A DNA stretch of 11,954 nucleotides, taken from Actinomycetota bacterium. GTDB lineage: Bacteria > Actinomycetota > Actinomycetes > S36-B12. Under the pieces are notes generated by a model that had not been told where the DNA came from, did no database searches, and worked only from the letters and a program-made list of their open reading frames with translations. Positions 1 to 6,180 of this stretch are shown here, piece by piece (positions within the stretch are counted from its first letter, which is position 1; the number at the start of each line of letters is the position of its first letter). The stretch covers positions 1 through 11,954 of the forward strand of contig WLHM01000013.1 in assembly GCA_009702725.1 (NCBI GenBank), given 5' to 3'. Both the position numbers and the translations under genes were made by a program.

Positions 1-29
1 CGGAGATCGCAGAGCAGCTCGCCAAATAA
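1..29 (+). CDS. C-terminal end of an upstream gene, probably a sugar ABC substrate-binding protein (partial)
   Basis: Reading from base 3, eight codons (EIAEQLAK) lead to a TAA at 27-29. The fragment is too short to identify from its own residues. Its position directly before a ribose-type permease and ATPase, on the same strand, is where the periplasmic or lipoprotein sugar-binding subunit normally sits in such operons, and an amphipathic C-terminal helix ending in lysine fits that family. Two hairpins follow the stop codon, as is common after highly expressed binding-protein genes. The identity is inferred from context only. Confidence 0.5.
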
Positions 30-37
30 GTGTCCAT

Positions 38-72
38 CAGGCGCGGCAGGTTTACCAAACCTGCCGCGCCTG
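38..72 (+). promoter_or_regulatory. Strong intercistronic RNA hairpin (16-bp perfect stem, 3-nt loop)
   Basis: Bases 38-53 are the exact reverse complement of 57-72, with the loop ACC at 54-56. The outer stem is very GC-rich (GGCGCGGCAGG arm) and begins eight bases after the stop of the upstream gene. No run of T follows, so it is not a textbook intrinsic terminator. By analogy with binding protein/permease junctions such as malE-malF, I infer that it protects the 3' end of the upstream message or partially attenuates transcription, giving more binding protein than permease. Confidence 0.75.
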
Positions 73-81
73 ACCTCACAC

Positions 82-96
82 TCCTAGAAACTAGGA
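82..96 (+). promoter_or_regulatory. Small hairpin covering the ribosome binding site of the permease gene
   Basis: Bases 82-87 (TCCTAG) are perfectly complementary to 91-96 (CTAGGA), with loop AAA at 88-90. The 3' arm contains AGGA (93-96), the only plausible Shine-Dalgarno for the ATG at 105, with an 8-base spacer. When the stem forms, the ribosome binding site is paired. This could lower permease translation relative to the binding protein. The stem is short, so the effect may be modest; the pairing is seen directly and the function is inferred. Confidence 0.5.
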
Positions 97-104
97 AATC
101 CACC

Positions 105-1067
105 ATGCCTTCAATTTCCTTTTTCAGTCGCATAAAAAACGACTACACAAGCTACGTCGTATATGTGTGCTTACTTGTTGTCTTCTTGTTCTTCGCAATC
201 ACGCAAGCCGACAAAGGCTTCATGACGACAGACAATCTTGCAACTATCCTCAGGCAGACTGCACCAATCGCAGTCATGGCCGTGGGGGCCGTGTTTGTAC
301 TTTCCACGGCCGAGATTGACCTGTCTATCGGCTCGACCGTTGCTCTCAGTGCTATGACAACCGCAGTGGTTCTCCGCGATACCAATATCTTCTTTGCGGT
401 TATCGCCGGCTTGGGAGTAGGCGCCCTAATAGGACTAGCAAACGGCCTCATTGTTACTAAATTGCGCTTACCCTCATTCTTGGTAACCCTGGCAATGCTA
501 GAGCTCGTGGCAGGTTTAGCCCGCCAAATAACTGGCCTGAAGTCCGTGCCCGTGCAAAGCGAGCTTTTCGCCGAAATCTTCGGCTCTGGGAGCCTTGGCC
601 CCTTTTCTTCACTCTTCCTATGGACAGCAGCAGTTGTGGCCGTTGGATGGGTCGTCTTTACAAACACCCGCTTTGGCGCCCACGTTAAAGCGGTTGGCGA
701 CAATCGCCTTGCGGCTCGTGTGAGTGGCATATCGGTAACAAATACTCGAATCGCGGTGTTTGTAATCAGCGGTATGACTGCCGCTCTCGCTGGAATGCTT
801 TACGTTGGTCGTCTGCAAGGAGCCCGATACACCCTGGGCGAGAATGACTTATTGATCGTCATCGCGGCAGTAGTAATTGGTGGCACAGCGCTGTTTGGCG
901 GAAAAGGCTCAATTATCGGAGCACTGGCTGGATCCCTCACCATCGTGACTCTTAACAACGGTCTAGTGCTAAGCGGACTCGATGTTGCGCAGCAGCGAAT
1001 GGCGCTCGGCATCATCATTTTGGTCGCCATAGCTTTAACCCTGCGTGAAGGCAAGGAGCGAACTTAA
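105..1067 (+). CDS. Sugar ABC transporter permease (ribose/xylose RbsC type)
   Basis: A 320-residue polytopic membrane protein of the BPD_transp_2 family, which forms the membrane channel of CUT2-type monosaccharide importers. It shows about nine or ten hydrophobic segments from residue 17 to 312. Family hallmarks are EIDLSIGS near 70-77, the cytoplasmic stretch around 177-200 with NTRFGAHVKAVGDN followed by AARVSGI (the ATPase-contact region), and GGTALFGGKGSI near 259-270. The length is normal for the family. I chose the ATG at 105 because AGGA lies 8 bases upstream. The in-frame GTG at 30 would put 25 extra residues across a strong hairpin and has no homology value. The stop codon shares its last A with the ATG of the ATPase gene (TAATG), so the two subunits are coupled. 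Sugar specificity cannot be read from the sequence. Confidence 0.93.
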   Translation: MPSISFFSRIKNDYTSYVVYVCLLVVFLFFAITQADKGFMTTDNLATILRQTAPIAVMAVGAVFVLSTAEIDLSIGSTVALSAMTTAVVLRDTNIFFAVIAGLGVGALIGLANGLIVTKLRLPSFLVTLAMLELVAGLARQITGLKSVPVQSELFAEIFGSGSLGPFSSLFLWTAAVVAVGWVVFTNTRFGAHVKAVGDNRLAARVSGISVTNTRIAVFVISGMTAALAGMLYVGRLQGARYTLGENDLLIVIAAVVIGGTALFGGKGSIIGALAGSLTIVTLNNGLVLSGLDVAQQRMALGIIILVAIALTLREGKERT

Positions 1068-1816
1068 TGACAACTTCAGCCATGCCCAGTGCAGCCCTTG
1101 AACTAGTAAATGTGAGTAAGTCCTTTGGTGGGGTGCAGGCCCTTAAAGCTATTTCGCTGGAAGTTCACCCTGGGGAAGTTGTCGCACTCGTCGGAGACAA
1201 CGGCGCAGGAAAATCCACCGCCATAAAGATAATTGCGGGAGTGCTGCGCCCATCCTCAGGATCCATCATCATCCATGGTGACTCAGTTGAAATGCTAAGC
1301 CCAGAGCACGCTAAGTCAGTCGGGCTTGAGGTGGTTTATCAAGATCTAGCGTTGGCAAATCGACAGCCCGTTTACATGAATATGTTTCTGGGACGGGAGC
1401 AGACAAATAGGTTCGGCCTGCTAGCAAAGAATTCAATGCGCGAGGAGACCAGAGCAATACTTGACTCTCTCGACGTGCAGGTGCCATCCGTGGATGTTTC
1501 AATCGAATCATTGTCAGGGGGCCAGCGCCAAGGAGTCGCGATTGGGAGAGCAACGCACTGGTCTCGCGGTATCGTTTTGATGGATGAGCCAACGGCCGCC
1601 TTAGGTTTTCAAGAGACCTCGAAAGTTGAGCAAGTAATCGACCGCATGAAATCAGCGGGGAAAGCCATCTTGATCGTAAGCCACAATCTTGAACAAGTAT
1701 TTCGAATCGCTGACCGAGTCTATGTGCTTCGGCAGGGCACCGTCATCGGCGAACGTAAGATTGCAGACAGCAGCGCCAGAGAAATTGTCGCAATGATTAC
1801 CGGAGCTGACAAGTGA
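1067..1816 (+). CDS. Sugar ABC transporter ATP-binding protein, single-domain (FrcA-like)
   Basis: A 249-residue ABC ATPase that energises the adjacent permease. Walker A is GDNGAGKST (43-51), the Q-loop is in VYQDLAL (90-96), the signature is LSGGQRQG (149-156), Walker B is IVLMDEPTAA (169-178, catalytic Glu174), the D-loop is ALG, and the switch histidine is His206 in SHN. All catalytic motifs are intact. RbsA, MglA and XylG carry two fused ATPase domains of about 500 residues. This protein has only one, as in the fructose transporter FrcA, so it must homodimerise. VYQDLAL and MNMFLGRE are typical of that subgroup. It overlaps the permease stop by one base and the regulator start by four. 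Confidence 0.93.
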   Translation: MTTSAMPSAALELVNVSKSFGGVQALKAISLEVHPGEVVALVGDNGAGKSTAIKIIAGVLRPSSGSIIIHGDSVEMLSPEHAKSVGLEVVYQDLALANRQPVYMNMFLGREQTNRFGLLAKNSMREETRAILDSLDVQVPSVDVSIESLSGGQRQGVAIGRATHWSRGIVLMDEPTAALGFQETSKVEQVIDRMKSAGKAILIVSHNLEQVFRIADRVYVLRQGTVIGERKIADSSAREIVAMITGADK

Positions 1817-2991
1817 TTGTCCGTGGAATCAGCCGACAAATAAATGAGCAGGCAGTCCTGGATCAAGTGCTATCTGGTGGTCCAATTAGCCGAGCAACGC
1901 TCGCGCAAGTTCTCGGGCTTTCGAAACCCACCATAAATTCCATCGTCAAAGACCTTCACGGACTTGGAATCGTACGAGTTGAGGGCCAAACTAATGGGCA
2001 TGTTGGCCGGACTGCCGCCCTGTACTGCGTCAACGATCAGGTCGGCTGCGTTATGGGAATCGACGTTGGTGGAACCAAACTCAATGCCGTCGTAGCCAAC
2101 TTGCTTGGTGTCGTGCTCGCCGAGGTTTTAGAACCGACAGCAACTGGAAGCGCCAACGAGCTAATCGCACAAATCATACGAATTCGTTTAGATCTGGCGA
2201 AGAAAGCCGGGATACCTCCAACTGACATAAGAGTTGTGACGATTGGAATGCCCGGCATCATCGATCCAGAGATGCGCCTCATCACGCATGCCCCAAATCT
2301 GCCACTTCAAGAGGCTTCAGATTTTGTCGCTCGCCTCGAATTGGCTTTACCCGGTACTTCAATTCAGGCCTTCAACGATGTAAACCTCGCCGCGATCGGT
2401 GAGCGGTGGCGCGGCTTGGGCCAGCGAATGTCAGACTTTGCCTTCCTCTCCATCGGAACCGGTGTTGGATTAGGTCTGGTGATCAATGGCGAACTGTGTG
2501 AAGGATTCCGCGGGCAAGCCGGGGAAGTCGGGTGGCTGCCAGTGGGCGGTGACCCATTTGACGAAGCCAATCGCAAACACGGCGCACTTGAGGAGCGGAT
2601 CTCGGGCCCGGCGATGACACGGCGTCTAAACGACTTAATCTCGCAAGGACTTCAGACGTCACTTACGGTAAACGATGTGCCTACGGACATTTTCGCCGCG
2701 GCCGCATTAGGCGATCAAGTCGCAGATCAACTCGTAGACGACGCCGCAAGGAATATCGCCTTGGCGATCGCAGCGATCTGTGCGGTCGTTGGCCCAGAGC
2801 TAGTTGTCCTTGGCGGCGGAATCGGATCGAATGAATATCTGGTTGAACGTGTACGGCGATATGTACCGGCTGTAACCCCTCTCTCACTTCGCGTTGAGCC
2901 GAGCGCCCTTGGGGCGCGCGCGGCCCTCATGGGGGCCCTATCAGCGGCACTTCGCGAAGGTCGCAGCAAAATGCTCGCGTGGGCAGAGTAA
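1813..2991 (+). CDS. ROK-family transcriptional regulator (NagC/XylR type)
   Basis: 392 residues. An N-terminal winged helix-turn-helix (about 12-60, with ISRATLAQVLGLSKPTINS) precedes a ROK sugar-kinase-like domain. The phosphate loop is DVGGTK (84-89), the potential catalytic Asp189 lies in AFNDVNLAA, and GTGVGLG (215-221) and VLGGGIG (near 332) complete the nucleotide fold. Most ROK proteins have a GExGH histidine and a CxCGxxGC zinc cluster after it. Here the sequence is GEVGW (237-241) and no cysteine cluster follows, so the structural zinc is lost. It probably represses this operon, or its unseen promoter upstream of base 1, and is relieved by the imported sugar or its phosphate. The GTG start overlaps the ATPase stop as GTGA. 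Kinase activity is doubtful but not excluded. Confidence 0.9.
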   Translation: MIVRGISRQINEQAVLDQVLSGGPISRATLAQVLGLSKPTINSIVKDLHGLGIVRVEGQTNGHVGRTAALYCVNDQVGCVMGIDVGGTKLNAVVANLLGVVLAEVLEPTATGSANELIAQIIRIRLDLAKKAGIPPTDIRVVTIGMPGIIDPEMRLITHAPNLPLQEASDFVARLELALPGTSIQAFNDVNLAAIGERWRGLGQRMSDFAFLSIGTGVGLGLVINGELCEGFRGQAGEVGWLPVGGDPFDEANRKHGALEERISGPAMTRRLNDLISQGLQTSLTVNDVPTDIFAAAALGDQVADQLVDDAARNIALAIAAICAVVGPELVVLGGGIGSNEYLVERVRRYVPAVTPLSLRVEPSALGARAALMGALSAALREGRSKMLAWAE

Positions 2992-3036
2992 ATAGTGGAA
3001 GTTCAACGTGCAGATTAGTGAGATGGGGGTGCCGGC

Positions 3037-4242
3037 ATGTTCCTTGACCTTCTTAAGAGGCGAAATCCTGCTCTGATCGGAGATGCCATTGAGCTTCACC
3101 AAAGTGGGCTAATCCCAGCCAATTCGTACGTAATTGATCTCGACGCGGTTGAAGCAAACGCACGTTCGATCGCCGCTGAAGCAAAGCGGCTTGGATTAAC
3201 CACTTTTGCGATGACTAAACAATTTGGGCGAAACCCAGTAGTAACCGCGAAAGTTATTGGGGCCGGCATTGATGCAGTGGTCGCCGTAGATGTCAGCTGC
3301 GCGCGTCCGCTTGCAAGACATGGAGTACCGATCGGGCACGTCGGGCATCTTTCCCAAGTGCCTCGCCATGAGTCCTTAGAAGTCGCCAAGATGTCTCCGT
3401 GGTTTTGGACAGCATTTAATGACGAGCATGCCCGGTGGGCCGCTGAAGCCGCAAGGCAACTCGGGCGAAACCAAAAGATAATTGCGAGGATTTATGACGA
3501 GAAAGATGGCTTCTACCCAGGCCACGAAGGTGGGTACGCGGCTTCGTCAATCCTTAAAATTGCAGACGCAATTGACTCCATGACTGGCGCCTCCTTTGCT
3601 GGAATAACTACCTTCCCGGCCCTACTTTTTGACGCGCAAGCCGGCACGGTTGAGCTGACAGAAAATATGCGTACGATCGCCCATGCCGCGAGTCTTCTGC
3701 AAAACGCTGGCCGAGCTGACATCGCCGTTAACGCACCCGGCACTACATCAACTCAATCACTTGCGCTGTTAGCTGGCGCAGGGGCAACGCAGGTCGAGCC
3801 AGGTCATGCACTCACTGGCACGACCCCTTGGCATGCAGTGAGAGACCTACCTGAACTGCCAGCGATGCTTTATCTTTCTGAAGTCTCACACGAACATGGA
3901 AACCGCGGCTACTTCTATGGCGGCGGCCTATATTCCGACCCAGTCTTAGGCCAATACCCACTTCACAAGAAAGCCATAGTTGGGCGAAGCTCAGAGCAAG
4001 CGGCCACCCTCGAAGTGGAGATTCCACCAGCCACAGCTATCGATTACTACGGGCAACTAATCCTTGGCGAGAACTCCCAAGTTAGCCCTGGGGACACCGT
4101 GGTTCTCGGACACCGAATACAGGCCTTCGTTGCCAGGGCCTTTGTGGTACCAATCGGTGGGGTTGGTACGGGCGCACCATCTGTGCACGGGATCTGGACG
4201 GTTGACGGGGTAAAAGCATTTGATGAGCTGCCAACACTGTGA
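3037..4242 (+). CDS. yhfX: YhfX-like PLP-dependent enzyme, alanine racemase N-terminal fold
   Basis: 401 residues resembling E. coli YhfX, a fold-type III PLP protein of unproven reaction, related to alanine racemase and D-amino acid aldolases. An N-terminal region leads into YVIDLDAVEANA (31-42), the beta-strand entry of the alanine racemase barrel. Lys61 in TFAMTKQFGRNP is the probable Schiff-base lysine, standing where racemases have the KANAYG motif. Other landmarks are NAPGTTST (232-239), EPGHALTGTTP (254-264) and YFYGGGLY near 292-299. The C-terminal part is a beta domain. It starts 45 bases after the regulator with a weak G-rich ribosome site (GGGGG at 3025-3029). The SIS gene overlaps its stop, so they probably serve one pathway. 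Racemisation, epimerisation or lyase chemistry on an amino acid or amino sugar product is inferred. Confidence 0.8.
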   Translation: MFLDLLKRRNPALIGDAIELHQSGLIPANSYVIDLDAVEANARSIAAEAKRLGLTTFAMTKQFGRNPVVTAKVIGAGIDAVVAVDVSCARPLARHGVPIGHVGHLSQVPRHESLEVAKMSPWFWTAFNDEHARWAAEAARQLGRNQKIIARIYDEKDGFYPGHEGGYAASSILKIADAIDSMTGASFAGITTFPALLFDAQAGTVELTENMRTIAHAASLLQNAGRADIAVNAPGTTSTQSLALLAGAGATQVEPGHALTGTTPWHAVRDLPELPAMLYLSEVSHEHGNRGYFYGGGLYSDPVLGQYPLHKKAIVGRSSEQAATLEVEIPPATAIDYYGQLILGENSQVSPGDTVVLGHRIQAFVARAFVVPIGGVGTGAPSVHGIWTVDGVKAFDELPTL

Positions 4243-5267
4243 CAACTCCTAGCCTCATGCTAAGTGAGATACGAGAACAGCCCGAAGCCTTAAGCCGGAC
4301 AATTCCGAAGCTGCGCGCGCAAAATTCAAGCGTTAAGAAAGTAGCTCGCGATTGCAAGCGGATTGTCCTCTTCGCGAGAGGTTCATCCGATAACGCTGCG
4401 GCCTACGGGCTGTATACGTTTCCTGCCCTCACCGGTCGCCTCGCCACCCTAGGAACCCCATCGATAGCCACCAACTACCGCACCGAGATTGATCTAGCGG
4501 GCACCCTTGTCATCGTTATAAGTCAGTCAGGACAAACGCAGGAGATTATCGAAACGGCGCAATGGTCAAAATCACACGGAGCGCGAGTAATCGGAATCAC
4601 TAATTTCGATGATTCGCCGCTCGCAACCATCGCTGATGAAGTGCTAGTGACTGATGCTGGGCCTGAACGCGCGGTCCCAGCTACTAAGACTTTTCTTACT
4701 CAGTTACTCGCAATCGCAAGTATCTGTGCAGCCTTGGGTGACACCGAGGGGATTTGGAAAGTTATCGAACGGCTGCCGCAGATTACAGCCGATTCACTGG
4801 GCTATCACAGTGCCTGTAGCCAAATAGGTTCTAAGCTAGCTGAGTTTCCCTCTTGCATCGTGACAAGTCGAGGGTTCGCCACCACAGTGGCCTTAGAAGT
4901 AGCACTCAAACTGCAAGAGGCGGCGCTGCTTCCGGCATTGGGTTTGTCGCGAGCAGATCTAGTGCATGGGCCCGCAGCTCTTCTTGGGCCAAACTGCCCA
5001 GCACTAATTTTCGCAGCTCCGACAGACCCAAGTACGGCACCGGAATTAGAGAAAATAGCCGAGCGGTGCCGCGTTCAGGAGGCGCAGGTGTTCACCGTTG
5101 GCGGGCAAAATCGCGAGATGTGGCCGAGAAGCGCTGATGCCACTCCAGCATGGATCTGCCCATTTCCGTTAGTCGTGCTCGGCCAGCAGATCGCAGAAGC
5201 AGTTGCGGTGCAACGCGGCTTTGACCCAGATGCACCCAGGCACCTAACGAAGGTGACACAAACCTAA
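4239..5267 (+). CDS. SIS-domain amino-sugar phosphate isomerase/deaminase (GlmS isomerase-like, NagB-II/deglycase type)
   Basis: 342 residues with two SIS domains matching the isomerase half of GlmS but without the glutaminase domain. Motifs are EIREQPEA (10-17, compare EIYEQP of GlmS), ARGSSDNAA (46-54), ISQSGQT (94-100, phosphate loop), VPATKTF (146-152), ALEVALKLQEA with Glu220, LVHGPAAL with His243 (the ring-opening histidine position) and RHLTKV with Lys338 near the C-terminus (the sugar-binding lysine position of GlmS). The active-site set looks complete. Without a glutaminase domain it should use or release ammonia, or an amino acid, from an aminated sugar 6-phosphate, as NagB-II, AgaS or FrlB do. 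The GTG at 4239 overlaps the preceding stop (GTGA). The ATG at 4257 matches the usual GlmS-domain start and is an alternative. Substrate is unresolved. Confidence 0.85.
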   Translation: MTTPSLMLSEIREQPEALSRTIPKLRAQNSSVKKVARDCKRIVLFARGSSDNAAAYGLYTFPALTGRLATLGTPSIATNYRTEIDLAGTLVIVISQSGQTQEIIETAQWSKSHGARVIGITNFDDSPLATIADEVLVTDAGPERAVPATKTFLTQLLAIASICAALGDTEGIWKVIERLPQITADSLGYHSACSQIGSKLAEFPSCIVTSRGFATTVALEVALKLQEAALLPALGLSRADLVHGPAALLGPNCPALIFAAPTDPSTAPELEKIAERCRVQEAQVFTVGGQNREMWPRSADATPAWICPFPLVVLGQQIAEAVAVQRGFDPDAPRHLTKVTQT

Positions 5268-5358
5268 GGTCAAGTTATAGAAAACAGCCTCATTGCACAC
5301 AAGCGCTGTTGGCATCCGAACCACAACCCGCAGGCTCTTGGCACCCCCAGCCACCGCA

Positions 5359-6180
5359 TTACCCACGCTTGGGTGAAGGCTCCTTACGCTTAAGCCTTAG
5401 CCCGTCAATAAACGTTTTAGTCGCGACAATCAAGAGTAAAGCAGCAAAAATGTATCGAAGAATCTCCGAGGGTAAGTGGAGTGCGATAAAAGCGCCAGCT
5501 AGTGCGGATATGGCGCCGGCCGCACCCATGCCTAGCCCTTGCCGAAGATCTCCGACGCCTTTCTTTGTCAGTACTAGGGACGCAACTATTGCTGTCGGAA
5601 CAATTACAACGAGTGAAGTCCCTTGCGCAACTTGTTGCGAGGCACCCGCGATTATGACCATGAAAGGGATCATGAAAATTCCACCCCCAACACCAAGAAG
5701 TCCAGATAAAGAGCCAACCATCAGCCCAAAAATCACCATTGTCACAAACAGCCACAGTGGAGTTAGTACAGAAATTCCAGATGTGGGCTTTGCAGTGACC
5801 ATGGTCACCGCCGCCGCTACCAGGAACAGGCCAAAACCAATCTTTAGCGGCGCCTCTGAGGCTGAACTTAGGGTTTTGGCCCCAATTCTTGCGCCAATAA
5901 TCGATCCAGCTGCGAGTGCTACTGCCCAATCCCACCTAACGTCGCCCGATATCACGTATGGGGCGGCACCGAAAAACGCAATCACAATTATCGCGTAAAG
6001 AGCCATTGCATGGGATATTTTCTGAGATAGCCCAGCCATAAGCACCATGAGTGGCACCATCACGACTCCACCGCCGATGCCAAGTAGTCCTGACAGCAAA
6101 CCACCTAGAAATCCGATTGTTATCCATGTGCGCGTAGGTAAAATCCCCCTTCCGCTAGCGCCGATCAGCTGCCTCACCAT
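5359..6180 (-). CDS. TauE/SafE (TSUP) family membrane transporter, probable anion exporter
   Basis: 273 residues, about eight membrane segments, with the internal duplication that defines the TSUP family: GGLLSGLLGIGGG (26-38) and GSLSGLLGVGGG (156-167), each followed by a hydrophobic stretch ending in a short SQK/SQQ segment. Known members export sulfite, sulfoacetate or related organosulfur anions, and some move other small carboxylates, so the substrate cannot be assigned from the family alone. It ends in a basic tail (LRLKRKEPSPKRG) as expected on the cytoplasmic side. The ATG lies within the end of the upstream hydrolase gene (7-base overlap, 6174-6180), making it the last gene of the minus-strand operon. 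Its presence suggests that the pathway liberates an anion that must leave the cell. Confidence 0.88.
   Translation of the reverse strand: MVRQLIGASGRGILPTRTWITIGFLGGLLSGLLGIGGGVVMVPLMVLMAGLSQKISHAMALYAIIVIAFFGAAPYVISGDVRWDWAVALAAGSIIGARIGAKTLSSASEAPLKIGFGLFLVAAAVTMVTAKPTSGISVLTPLWLFVTMVIFGLMVGSLSGLLGVGGGIFMIPFMVIIAGASQQVAQGTSLVVIVPTAIVASLVLTKKGVGDLRQGLGMGAAGAISALAGAFIALHLPSEILRYIFAALLLIVATKTFIDGLRLKRKEPSPKRG

Noticed and set aside
30..104. In-frame GTG at 30 as the start of the permease gene
   Set aside because: It would translate through the strong hairpin, has no ribosome site of its own, and adds 25 residues that look nothing like the family; the ATG at 105 has AGGA at a good distance.
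152..730. 192-codon open frame on the minus strand
   Set aside because: It lies opposite the permease gene, has a composition typical of an antisense shadow (Ser/Thr/Arg/Pro-rich), and resembles no family.
3030..3037. TGCCGGCA palindrome before the YhfX-like gene as an operator
   Set aside because: A single 8-base palindrome with no second copy in the window and no nearby promoter; expected by chance.
5283..5310. AACAGC...GCTGTT inverted repeat as a terminator
   Set aside because: Only six base pairs with a 16-base loop and no T-run on either side.
5361..5374. ACCCA-CGCT-TGGGT hairpin at the end of the TauE gene
   Set aside because: Five base pairs, within coding sequence up to the stop codon, and not followed by a T-run on the minus strand; too weak to call.
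5309..5998. 229-codon open frame on the plus strand
   Set aside because: It is antisense to the TauE gene, whose duplicated glycine-rich motifs are unmistakable; the plus-strand translation is low-complexity Ala/Pro/Thr/Ser.
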